This document shows positions 7,801 through 15,525 of a DNA stretch of 26,491 nucleotides, piece after piece. The notes beneath the pieces were generated by a model. The model did not search any database, was not told the DNA's origin, and saw only the letters and a program-made list of their open reading frames with translations. Each line of letters starts with the position of its first letter. Positions within the stretch are counted from its first letter, which is position 1. A program made the position numbers and the translations under genes. Source of the stretch: HGM04593 sp045631205 (GTDB lineage: Bacteria > Bacteroidota > Bacteroidia > Bacteroidales > Bacteroidaceae); NCBI GenBank assembly GCA_045631205.1, contig JAZQUI010000024.1:1-26491 (forward strand), given 5' to 3'.

Positions 7801-8775
7801 GAACTATATAACAGCAGCTCCTGCCAAACACTGCAGATTGACATTACAGGGCGTTGCGGAGACATTTATTACAGCAACAATCCCAATATTGCAACCCGCA
7901 TAAACGAGAATGTAGCAATTGACACCACCGCCGTAAAAGAGGAAAAAACCATTGAGCGTGACGAAGACTTCATAAATATAAAAACAGACCCTGAAAAGGA
8001 AAAAATCTATAACGAGCAGTACCAGAAAGGGGTAGAGCACTACAAAAACGAGAGATATAAATACTCTCTTATAATATGGAGCGAGCTTGCAAAAGCCAAA
8101 TACGCACCAGCACTGCACAGCATTGCAGTTAGCTATCTCAACGGGCACGGAGTAAAAAAGAACCTAAATGCCGCCAAGAAACATTTTGAAGAGGCTGCCC
8201 GCAACGGAAATACCGAAAGTCAATATGAACTTGCTATAATGTTGCGCGAAGGTATCGGGTGCGAACGCAACGACTCACTCTCCCACGTATGGATGCACCG
8301 TGCCTCTCTACAGAAAGAGCCACGCGCAATGACCGAGATGGCCAAGCACAACATCGGCATAGGCACTGATAGCTGTTTCATCATCGCTGCTACCCTATTG
8401 TGCGAAGCAGCACAGAAGGAGTGTGCCGAGGGGTTGTACGAGTATGCTGAATTCATAGCCCACAACCCCGAACTTAAGAACCCACAAATGCCGGAACCCG
8501 CGATTGAGTACACAAGAAAAGCAGCCAGCAAAGGCTTAATTAAGGCTCAACACAAAATGTTGCATCACGAACACAATTCAAAAAATTATAAAGAAGCATA
8601 TCATTGGGCCAAAGAACTGTCAAATGCAGGCGAAGATGAGGGTACAAAATTTATGGCCGACTATTACTACAACGGACAAGGCGTGAAACGCAATAAAAAA
8701 CTAGCCAAAGACCTCTACCGCACAGCAGCCGCAGCCGGCAACAAAGAAGCACAAGAAATATTAAATAATCTATAA
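4876..8775 (+). CDS. Secreted MG2-domain protein with C-terminal Sel1 repeats, paralogue 1
   Basis: Function unknown. Residues 1-19 are a signal peptide (cleavage near LTAQ). Residues about 38-143 match the MG2 domain of alpha-2-macroglobulin-like proteins (QQERVYLHFDNSAYYLGETM). More beta-rich sequence follows. Near residue 620 a segment (DYLLEDIEVI) resembles the start of a TonB-plug-like domain, as seen in related Bacteroidetes MG2 proteins. A conserved patch RPPHSEMR...DEWEYAQDF follows. From about residue 1045 to the end there are Sel1-type helical repeats (for example YAPALHSIAVSYLNGHGVKK, YNGQGVKRNKKLAKDLYRTA). Sel1 repeats usually bind proteins. 1299 residues; followed 12 nt later by its paralogue. 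No catalytic motif recognised. The N-terminal 187 codons after the signal peptide are almost identical to the paralogue, while the rest has diverged. Confidence 0.9.
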   Translation: MRTIFAFIVLLATTALTAQTTNDDAARRAMQVGHTMQQERVYLHFDNSAYYLGETMWFKAYISYGTNDRVTTPSKVLYVELVAPEGYVVETKKYKIDENGCCNGDFELPVQLLSGYYEVRAYTRYMLNWGDDAIFSRVFPIFDKVNGDNWDFKNLLDRKRGFAQNGKWISQDAPDAELKFYPEGGNLVTGVQSTVAYELRGTDGEPTEGEITIYEDNTPLLITAPTHFGKGKFTFTPKSGVKYKAKATVENNKGKKKEHTFTLPEPQKEGVVITAAEAGDSITFTIKSNIAKGCKLGFGIIYRGLLGFYKEFDPSDEEQTISIGKESANEGVNKAIVFCGNTPLAERCFFVVHNTVQKEDHNLVKLDIKANNERIEDLILSPHEKITLNISANGEPLPPTANLSLSVRDAQGDTRTSWSYNLYSYLLLGSDIKGYIPDAAQYFDPQNPNRKEQLDLVMLTNGWTAYDWEKLTCDSLRNLQPVEYGITLKGAFYRKERDSKFLKGNIISIEPQQKNLIRFDISYDEEDVLSYTFRTDGLGEFIIQTNDFYGKRTAVLFPLATEKQNDNKRYAFALDRYYSPTFRFPHYWELNIGTPFDENQKDSIKQVSPFDYLLEDIEVIDKKKKLSKSRPPHSEMRLNFLDEWEYAQDFPALHDYNLYKEIAYYQSIEDKKRAAQLLESIEEPKTYSKKEENDTIKELKKRRFLFSDNMIPEKGITTYAKRAFDKPFLKYIGYIRFTSDDREISHPPYFPIKPEQRFALSAADVVSSAMRRHNYNWAYWVQLMVVDGTYNSDSVPSPDFEYLRGTGDAKKMMNFKEIIIRSDQKTREQFENTLNYWTPLAKRLDLLAPYQKFYLGFLSQHYVLNKTEIDNFPQPEIFAHSLINDLRIGISEPKNPNYVACLIPYSDKEIKKGVIPELYDTNGKARYTTLQGYNESKKFYSPDYSKATPTEKKDYRRTLLWCPRLSNINNNTIEVELYNSSSCQTLQIDITGRCGDIYYSNNPNIATRINENVAIDTTAVKEEKTIERDEDFINIKTDPEKEKIYNEQYQKGVEHYKNERYKYSLIIWSELAKAKYAPALHSIAVSYLNGHGVKKNLNAAKKHFEEAARNGNTESQYELAIMLREGIGCERNDSLSHVWMHRASLQKEPRAMTEMAKHNIGIGTDSCFIIAATLLCEAAQKECAEGLYEYAEFIAHNPELKNPQMPEPAIEYTRKAASKGLIKAQHKMLHHEHNSKNYKEAYHWAKELSNAGEDEGTKFMADYYYNGQGVKRNKKLAKDLYRTAAAAGNKEAQEILNNL
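4930..5490 (+). repeat. Paralogous near-identical tract, copy in MG2-Sel1 gene 1 (partner 8845-9405)
   Basis: This 561-bp stretch aligns without gaps to 8845-9405 at a constant offset of 3915. It encodes 187 residues with four substitutions between the copies. The longest identical run seen is 91 nt (5176-5266). It begins exactly at the mature N-terminus after two unrelated signal peptides, and identity falls sharply after 5490. Confidence 0.9.
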
Positions 8776-8787
8776 TAATTGTACGCA

Positions 8788-11700
8788 ATGAAAAAACTTA
8801 TATTTTCAATTATATTTATCCTTTCTGCCACCACCCTCCCAGCCCAGACAACAAACGACGACGCGGCACGCCGCGCTATGCAGGTGGGGCACACTATGCA
8901 ACAGGAACGCGTGTACCTTCACTTTGACAACAGCGCATACTATCTGGGCGAAACAATGTGGTTCAAGGCATACATCAGCTACGGTACAAACGACCGCGTG
9001 ACAACTCCCAGTAAGGTGCTCTATGTGGAACTGGTTGCACCCGAGGGCTATGTAGTTGAAACCAAAAAGTACAAGATAGACGACAACGGTTGCTGCAACG
9101 GTGATTTTGAATTGCCCGTGCAACTACTTTCGGGATATTACGAAGTGCGCGCCTACACACGCTATATGCTCAACTGGGGCGGCGACGCAATATTCAGCCG
9201 CGTGTTCCCCATATTCGACAAAGTGAACGGCGATAACTGGGATTTCAAAAATATGCTCGACCGCAAGAGAGGTTTCGCGCAAAACGGCAAGTGGATAAGC
9301 CAGGATGCACCCGACGCCGAACTGAAATTCTATCCCGAGGGAGGTAACCTTGTTACAGGACTGCAAAGCACCGTTGCCTACGAACTGCGTGGCACAGACG
9401 GTGAGCCTGCTGCAAACGAAATAACCATCTATGCCGCAAAAACTCCCCTGCTCACAACCAAGCCCACACATGCAGGCAAAGGAAAATTCACCTTCACACC
9501 GCAAGAGGGGGTAAAATACAAAGCAAAGGTAAACATCAAAAACAAAGAGGGAAAGCAGAAGGAGTACACATTCGACCTGCCCAACGCCGAGAAAGAGGGT
9601 GTTGTAATAACCACAAAAGAGAATGGTACCAACATCACATTCTCCGTGCAGAACAACATTACCGAGAACGACTCAATAAAAGAGACAGCTTTCGGCATAC
9701 TCTACCGCGGAGCCATAGGTTACTACAAAAAAATATCGGAAAGCGAGAAGAAAAAGGATTTCACAATTGCCATAAACGACCTGCCCGAAGGAGTGAACAA
9801 AGCCATTGTATTCTGTGGCAAGATACCACTCGCCGAGCGCTGTTTCTTTGTGATGCACGACTCTTTGCAGAAAAGCGACCGCAGCACAATTAAACTGAAC
9901 ATAAAAAGCAACAACTACAAACCCGAGGATTTACAACTATCGCCGCACGAGAAGATAACACTCGACATCAGCCGTGAGGACGGCCAGCCCATACCCTCTA
10001 CCGCCGATCTCTCCATCGCTGTGAGCGATGCCGCAGGCAATGTAAGCACTTCATGGAGCTACAATATGTACAATTACCTGCTACTCGGTTCAGAGATAAA
10101 GGGTTACATTCCAGACGCTGCACAATACTTCGACCAACAGAACCCCAACCGCAAGGAGAACCTCGACCTGGTGATGCTCACCAACGGATGGACAGCCTAC
10201 GATTGGTCGCAACTAACAAAAGAGAACTTTAAGAACTTGCAACCCATTGAGCGAGGCATCACTCTTAAAGGTGTTTTCTACCGCAAGAACCGCAAACCGG
10301 TGAACGTGGGCGAAGAGACGAAGAGCACCCTCATACCACAGAAAGACAACCTTACCCGTTTTGACATTGCATATGACGAGCAGATAAGCACCACAACATT
10401 CCGCACCGACAGCCTTGGTGAGTTCATCATTGAAACCAATGATTTCTACGGAAAAAGAATTGCGGCTCTTACACCGCAAACTGCATTAAAGCAGAACGAC
10501 AACATAAAATACACTTTTGCTCTCGACCGTTATTTCTCACCCGAGTTCCGCCTCTTCGACTATTGGGAACGCAATACCGGCAAGCCTATGGATGCCGAAG
10601 AAAAAGAGAAGCTCGACAGCCTTATACAGATAAACCCGTTTGCCTACATGCTCTCTTCGGTAGAAGTTGTAGGAAAGGTGAAGGAGAGTTACAGGTCGCG
10701 CCCGCCACACAGCGAAATGCGTTTCGACTTCCTCGACGAGTGGGAGTATGCCCAAGATGTTACATACTTGAAAGAGTTTGAGAGCTACAAGGACAATGTT
10801 TACTTGCAGGCACAAAAAGAGATGAAGGAGCAACTCCACGAAAACGGAGAGATGGCCTCGGAAGAAGGAACATCAGGTTTTAACATTGTAGAATCACCAT
10901 CGGGCATTCTCGACGGCGGAAATGTTCTCGAAGCCAACCAAATAAAATATGTAGGCTACACACGCTACGGCAGCAAGAGTGACTCCACTTTAAGAAACGG
11001 ACAGAACTTCGGTGTAAAAGAGGAGTACCGCCACTCACTTAACGCCGCCGATATTGTGAGCAGCGCTATGCACCGTCACAACTACAACTGGGCTTATTGG
11101 GTATATCTTATGGTGGTTGCAGGTGAATATGACTCACAAAGCATACCACGCCCAGACGAGGAGTATATGCACGGAATACCCAATGCCGAGAAGATGATGA
11201 ACTTTAAAGAATTTGTCATACGCAGTGATGAAAAGACACGCGAGCAGTTCGAGAACACTTTTAACTTCTGGACACCCTTAGCAAGAAAACTCGACATCTG
11301 CACCCCATTACAAAAGTTCTATATGGGTTTCCTCTCGCAGCACTATGTATCGACCACCCCGGGCATCGATGGATTTCCCCAATACCACCAGTTCCTGGAA
11401 CAGCTTAACAGCAACGTAATAACCGGTATATCGTACCCCAAGAACCCCAACTATGTAGCCTGCTTCATCCCTTACACCGAGGAAGAGACTGCATCAAAAA
11501 AAGGTATTATACCCGACCTTGCCAATGGTTACGGCACAATGCGCTACACATCAATACAGGGATACAACGAGAACAAGAAATTTTACTCGCCCGACTACAG
11601 CAAGGCAAAGCCCACGGAGAGAAAGGACTACCGCCGCACCCTGCTATGGAACCCTGCGCTACAAGCAGCCGACAATGGAACCCTGCGCATAGAACTCTAC

Positions 11701-12666
11701 AACAGCAGTAACTGCAACACAATAACAGTAGATGTAACCGGCCGCGACGGGCAGACATTCTTTAGCAACGATGCTGTGACTGCAACACGCATAAATACCT
11801 ATAAAAAGGAAAAAAGCGCACAACAAAGCACCGAAGAAACTGCAAGCAACAACGAGGATTACGCGCCCATACCAATGGACTCCACCACGCTGAAAGCCTG
11901 TGCCAAGCAGCACAACCTTGCGATGACCTATTATAACCAAAAGCGTTACCGCAACGCAATAATGCTGTGGGCCGAACTCGCAAAATACAACTACGCGCCG
12001 GCCTTCCGATGCATAGCACAATGCTACATTGACGGAACAGGAGTTACACAAAACCTTGAACACGCAAAAACATTCTACGAAGATGCCGCAAAGATTGGCG
12101 ACCCTGTAAGCCAATATGAACTTGCCATTATATACCGTAACGGCATGGGTTGCGAGGCCGACAATGCACTATCACTCATCTGGATGCAGCGAGCAAGCAA
12201 AAACGGTGAACACCGTGCTATGACCGACATTGCAAAACAATATATAGAAAACGGCAGTGACGAGGAAATTGCCGAGGCTAACCGCCTGATGCAGAAAGTA
12301 GCCCAAAGCGGCACCGCCGAAGGACTTTATGAATATGCCATATACATAGAAAAATACCCCGACGTACCAAAAGCCAAGGGTGTGGGCACAGCCATAGAGT
12401 GTATGCGCACCGCTGCCGACAAAGGGTTGCAAGCAGCACAGATATATATGATGGAACATGAATACAAAGCCGGCAATTTTGCCGAAGCCTACCGACTTGC
12501 ACGCACACTCTCAATGGCAGGCTGCCACGAGGGTACCAAGCGCATGGCCGATTGTTACAACAACGGTGAGGGCGTGAAACGCGACAAGAAACTTGCCAAG
12601 GACCTCTACCGCACCGCTGCAACCGCCGGCAACAAAGAGGCTGCCGAAATTTTAAAAAATTTATAG
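8788..12666 (+). CDS. Secreted MG2-domain protein with C-terminal Sel1 repeats, paralogue 2
   Basis: Same architecture as the gene before it: signal peptide (MKKLIFSIIFILSATTLPAQ), MG2 domain at about 39-144, a long beta-rich middle with the TonB-plug-like segment (NPFAYMLSSVEVVGK) and RPPHSEMR patch, then Sel1 repeats over the last ~260 residues. The ATG at 8788 is chosen over an in-frame TTG at 8779 because it begins a textbook signal peptide; the product is 1292 residues. It starts 12 nt after the stop of paralogue 1, so the two are almost certainly co-transcribed. Signal peptides differ in sequence although the following 187 residues are nearly identical. The function is not known; a role in envelope protein assembly or in binding partner proteins is only a guess from the Sel1 and MG2 domains. 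Confidence 0.9.
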   Translation: MKKLIFSIIFILSATTLPAQTTNDDAARRAMQVGHTMQQERVYLHFDNSAYYLGETMWFKAYISYGTNDRVTTPSKVLYVELVAPEGYVVETKKYKIDDNGCCNGDFELPVQLLSGYYEVRAYTRYMLNWGGDAIFSRVFPIFDKVNGDNWDFKNMLDRKRGFAQNGKWISQDAPDAELKFYPEGGNLVTGLQSTVAYELRGTDGEPAANEITIYAAKTPLLTTKPTHAGKGKFTFTPQEGVKYKAKVNIKNKEGKQKEYTFDLPNAEKEGVVITTKENGTNITFSVQNNITENDSIKETAFGILYRGAIGYYKKISESEKKKDFTIAINDLPEGVNKAIVFCGKIPLAERCFFVMHDSLQKSDRSTIKLNIKSNNYKPEDLQLSPHEKITLDISREDGQPIPSTADLSIAVSDAAGNVSTSWSYNMYNYLLLGSEIKGYIPDAAQYFDQQNPNRKENLDLVMLTNGWTAYDWSQLTKENFKNLQPIERGITLKGVFYRKNRKPVNVGEETKSTLIPQKDNLTRFDIAYDEQISTTTFRTDSLGEFIIETNDFYGKRIAALTPQTALKQNDNIKYTFALDRYFSPEFRLFDYWERNTGKPMDAEEKEKLDSLIQINPFAYMLSSVEVVGKVKESYRSRPPHSEMRFDFLDEWEYAQDVTYLKEFESYKDNVYLQAQKEMKEQLHENGEMASEEGTSGFNIVESPSGILDGGNVLEANQIKYVGYTRYGSKSDSTLRNGQNFGVKEEYRHSLNAADIVSSAMHRHNYNWAYWVYLMVVAGEYDSQSIPRPDEEYMHGIPNAEKMMNFKEFVIRSDEKTREQFENTFNFWTPLARKLDICTPLQKFYMGFLSQHYVSTTPGIDGFPQYHQFLEQLNSNVITGISYPKNPNYVACFIPYTEEETASKKGIIPDLANGYGTMRYTSIQGYNENKKFYSPDYSKAKPTERKDYRRTLLWNPALQAADNGTLRIELYNSSNCNTITVDVTGRDGQTFFSNDAVTATRINTYKKEKSAQQSTEETASNNEDYAPIPMDSTTLKACAKQHNLAMTYYNQKRYRNAIMLWAELAKYNYAPAFRCIAQCYIDGTGVTQNLEHAKTFYEDAAKIGDPVSQYELAIIYRNGMGCEADNALSLIWMQRASKNGEHRAMTDIAKQYIENGSDEEIAEANRLMQKVAQSGTAEGLYEYAIYIEKYPDVPKAKGVGTAIECMRTAADKGLQAAQIYMMEHEYKAGNFAEAYRLARTLSMAGCHEGTKRMADCYNNGEGVKRDKKLAKDLYRTAATAGNKEAAEILKNL
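8845..9405 (+). repeat. Paralogous near-identical tract, copy in MG2-Sel1 gene 2 (partner 4930-5490)
   Basis: Partner of the tract at 4930-5490: ungapped, 561 bp, four amino-acid differences. Synonymous differences are clustered in patches separated by long identical runs, as expected from one or more conversion events. Confidence 0.9.
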
Positions 12667-12695
12667 TTTCTGATAAAATCTATAAATTAATAGGA

Positions 12696-12703
12696 TAACT
12701 TTG
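12696..12703 (+). promoter_or_regulatory. -7 box of a predicted cstA promoter
   Basis: TAACTTTG fits the Bacteroidetes -7 consensus TAnnTTTG exactly and lies 23 nt before the cstA ATG. No good TTTG is found about 20 nt upstream (the region reads GTTTCTGATAAA), so only the -7 box is well supported. No terminator is seen between the preceding MG2-Sel1 gene and this point, so read-through is also possible. Confidence 0.5.
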
Positions 12704-12726
12704 CATAAACATAAATAGAATATAAA

Positions 12727-14196
12727 ATGATAACATTTCTCATCTGCCTCGCAGCACTTATAGCAGCATACTTCACATACGGCAAATACTTGGAAAAAGT
12801 ATGCGATATCAACGGGAAGAACCCTGTACCTTCCCAAACAAACTACGATGGTGTAGATTATCTCCCTATGCCGCGTTGGAGAATTTTCCTCATACAATTG
12901 CTCAACATCGCCGGTCTCGGCCCCATATTTGGTGCATTGCTTGGAGCTGCATACGGCCCTGTTGCATTCCTATGGATAACCCTTGGCGGTATTTTCATGG
13001 GAGCCATGCACGATTTTGTGGCGGGTGTAATATCACTGAAAAACAACGGTGAAAGTCTCCCCGAAATAATTGGAAAGTATATGGGCAATGGTTCGAGAAT
13101 GTTTATGCGCATAGCCTCGGTACTTCTTATGGTGCTTGTGGGTGCAGTGTTTATGTCGCAACCCGCAGAACTTATTGCAGCCAACATTTCACTGCCCGCT
13201 CTTGAAACACCACTCTTGGGAAATATGAGCATTGAGGTATTTGTAGCACTTATGATAATACTTGTATATTACATACTTGCGACCATACTCCCCATAGACA
13301 AAATAATTGGCCGTTTCTACCCCATCTTCGGCCTCACACTACTCATAATGGCAGTGGGCATACTCTATGTATTGCTGTTCCAGAGCGACCGCTATGCTAT
13401 ACCCGAACTTACTTCGCTCGAAAACTGCATAGCCGATGCCCAGAAATTCCCCATAGTGCCAATGCTTTTTACCACTATTGCCTGCGGAGCAATATCGGGT
13501 TTCCACGCGACACAATCGCCTATGATGGCACGTTGCATGACCAACGAGAAACAGAGCCGTTCAATCTTCTACGGCGCAATGATTGCCGAGAGCATCATCG
13601 CCCTCATCTGGGCAGCCATAGGCATGGCATTTTGGGGTGGTGTTCAGGGACTTAACAATGCCATTGCCGAATATGGTGGCAGCGCTGCACGCCTGGTGAA
13701 CATCATTTCGGAAGAGACACTCGGCAGCTACATCGCCGCATTTGTGGTGATTGGTGTAATTGCCTGCGCAATCACTTCGGGCGACACAGCATTCCGCTCG
13801 GCACGCCTCATTGTTGCCGATATGTTGAAAATACCTCAGAATAGTCTTATGAAACGAATATATGTCTGCATACCTCTCTTTATACTTGGCCTGCTAATAA
13901 TATTCGCACTCCCCTTCCAAACAATATGGAGTTACTTTGCGTGGATGAACCAGACACTCTCATGCATAACCCTGTGGTGCATCACCATCTATCTTGCAAA
14001 GCACAGAAAACCACAGTGGATTGGATTGTTGCCTGCGGTATTTATGACATACGTATGCGCGTCATACATATTCATTTCGCCTATGATGTTCGGAATGGAA
14101 AACAGAACCACAGCCTACATTTCAGGAGGAATAGTAACCGCTACGATATTGGCTGCCGGCATCTATAAAATGATAACAGACAGAAAAAGTAGTTAA
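12727..14196 (+). CDS. cstA: CstA-family carbon starvation/peptide transporter, short form
   Basis: Inner-membrane transporter of the CstA family; characterised members import peptides or pyruvate. The N-terminal half has the family signature around residues 57-100 (NIAGLGPIFGALLGAAYGPV, then GGIFMGAMHDF). A second conserved patch is GAISGFHATQSPMMARC near residue 258. The chain is almost entirely hydrophobic, with about a dozen probable membrane segments. At 489 residues it is much shorter than E. coli CstA (about 700), a form common in Bacteroidetes that lacks the C-terminal extension. Its own -7 box lies just upstream. A GH109-like gene follows on the same strand after a 73-nt gap. The substrate cannot be told from sequence. 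Confidence 0.9.
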   Translation: MITFLICLAALIAAYFTYGKYLEKVCDINGKNPVPSQTNYDGVDYLPMPRWRIFLIQLLNIAGLGPIFGALLGAAYGPVAFLWITLGGIFMGAMHDFVAGVISLKNNGESLPEIIGKYMGNGSRMFMRIASVLLMVLVGAVFMSQPAELIAANISLPALETPLLGNMSIEVFVALMIILVYYILATILPIDKIIGRFYPIFGLTLLIMAVGILYVLLFQSDRYAIPELTSLENCIADAQKFPIVPMLFTTIACGAISGFHATQSPMMARCMTNEKQSRSIFYGAMIAESIIALIWAAIGMAFWGGVQGLNNAIAEYGGSAARLVNIISEETLGSYIAAFVVIGVIACAITSGDTAFRSARLIVADMLKIPQNSLMKRIYVCIPLFILGLLIIFALPFQTIWSYFAWMNQTLSCITLWCITIYLAKHRKPQWIGLLPAVFMTYVCASYIFISPMMFGMENRTTAYISGGIVTATILAAGIYKMITDRKSS

Positions 14197-14221
14197 AAAA
14201 GCCCAATAACCGGCAATACGC

Positions 14222-14253
14222 TTGCAATGGATGGAAAAAAATATCTATCTTCG
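14222..14253 (+). promoter_or_regulatory. Possible promoter of the GH109-like gene
   Basis: TTG (14222-14224), 21 nt, then TATCTTCG (14246-14253), one mismatch from TAnnTTTG and the same TTCG ending as the beta-galactosidase promoter. If real, the upstream in-frame starts (TTG 14222, ATG 14231) cannot be used and translation begins at ATG 14270. Confidence 0.35.
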
Positions 14254-14269
14254 GCAAGAGAACAAAAAG

Positions 14270-15484
14270 ATGAACAAGGAGAACACAAACATAGCAAACC
14301 TGCAATGTGAACCAATAGAAATGGTACACATAGGCATTGTGGGGCTTGGTGTGCGTGCAAAGCGCGCTGTAAAACGCTTTATGCATATCGAAGGTTGCGA
14401 AATAACCGCAATATGCGACCTTGTACCCGAAAACATCGAGGATGTGAAAGCCATCATCTCCGAGCATGGTGGAAAAGCACCCGCGAGTTTCGGCACTGCC
14501 GACGGGTGGAAGGAACTCTGCAACTTGCCGGGTATCGACCTTGTATATATCTGCACCGACTGGGCAAGCCACGCCGACATAGCGGTCTATGCAATGGAGC
14601 AAGGCAAACACGTTGCCACCGAAGTTCCCGCCGCAACCACCATTGCCGACTGCTGGCGCATAGTGGAGACTGCCGAAAGTACACGCCGCCACTTTATTAT
14701 GCTCGAAAACTGTTGCTACGACGAATTTGAACTTTGTGTGCTTAATATGGTACAGAAAGGACTTATGGGCGAGATAATACATGCCGAGGGTTCGTACCTG
14801 CACGACCTGCGTGAGCGCATTGCCACCAACGATGAAGGAGGCCGCCGCTGGAGCAACTGGCAAGTAGAGTTCATGAACAACCACAACGGCAATCCCTACC
14901 CCACCCACGGACTTGGCCCGGTGGCTCTTGCTATGGGCATAAACCGCGGCGACAGAATGAAGAGCATTGTTTCCTGCTCATCAAAAAGCATTACCGACGG
15001 CACACTTACAGGCAACATAAACAGTTCCATAATAACTACCGAGAAGGGTAAAACAATTGTTGTGCAACACTGCATAACTCTCCCCCGCCCTTACAGCCGC
15101 ACATTTCTCGTGAGTGGCACCGAGGGTTTTGCGCAAAAATACCCGCTACAACACTTCGCCTTTGCAACCGACAGCGACACAGCCATCACCGGAGACGCTT
15201 GCACTGCACTTATGGAGCAGCACCGCCACCCGTTTGTCGCGCAATACAAAGAACGTGGTGAAGCACTTTGCGATCGTCGTTGGATAGATTATGCGATGGA
15301 CTGCCGTCTTATTGATTGCCTGCGCAACGGCCGCCCGCTCGATATGAACGTGTACGATGCCGTGCTATGGAGCAGCCTTGTGGAACTTACCGACCTCTCG
15401 GTAAAAAACAACGGAGCACCCGTGGAAATTCCCGACTTCACCCGCGGTGGATGGGAGAAAACAGATTCTAAGATTTTCTCGTAA
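14270..15484 (+). CDS. GH109-like Gfo/Idh/MocA-family NAD-dependent glycosidase or oxidoreductase
   Basis: N-terminal Rossmann fold begins HIGIVGLGVRAKRAV, with GLGxRA as the dinucleotide-binding loop. Sequence features match the GH109 alpha-N-acetylgalactosaminidase group, which cleaves glycosides by an NAD-dependent redox mechanism: DLVYICTDWASHADIAVYAM, EVPAATTI, MLENCCYDEFEL and NPYPTHGLGPV (His213 in this numbering). There is no signal peptide or Tat motif, unlike many secreted GH109 proteins, so it should act in the cytoplasm on imported sugar. Start choice: ATG 14270 gives 404 residues and a short tail before the Rossmann fold; an in-frame ATG at 14231 is the alternative. It lies after cstA and converges on recQ with 41 nt between stops. 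A simple sugar dehydrogenase is the alternative reading. Confidence 0.82.
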   Translation: MNKENTNIANLQCEPIEMVHIGIVGLGVRAKRAVKRFMHIEGCEITAICDLVPENIEDVKAIISEHGGKAPASFGTADGWKELCNLPGIDLVYICTDWASHADIAVYAMEQGKHVATEVPAATTIADCWRIVETAESTRRHFIMLENCCYDEFELCVLNMVQKGLMGEIIHAEGSYLHDLRERIATNDEGGRRWSNWQVEFMNNHNGNPYPTHGLGPVALAMGINRGDRMKSIVSCSSKSITDGTLTGNINSSIITTEKGKTIVVQHCITLPRPYSRTFLVSGTEGFAQKYPLQHFAFATDSDTAITGDACTALMEQHRHPFVAQYKERGEALCDRRWIDYAMDCRLIDCLRNGRPLDMNVYDAVLWSSLVELTDLSVKNNGAPVEIPDFTRGGWEKTDSKIFS

Positions 15485-15525
15485 AAGGGATATTAACAAG
15501 GGATATACCACCCATAGACAGGCGA

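Noticed and set aside
8779..8787. TTG start three codons before the second MG2-Sel1 gene
   Set aside because: ATG 8788 begins a clean signal peptide; the extra residues would only disturb it.
15485..15525. Terminator between the convergent GH109-like and recQ genes
   Set aside because: No stem with a T-run is visible in the 41-nt gap.
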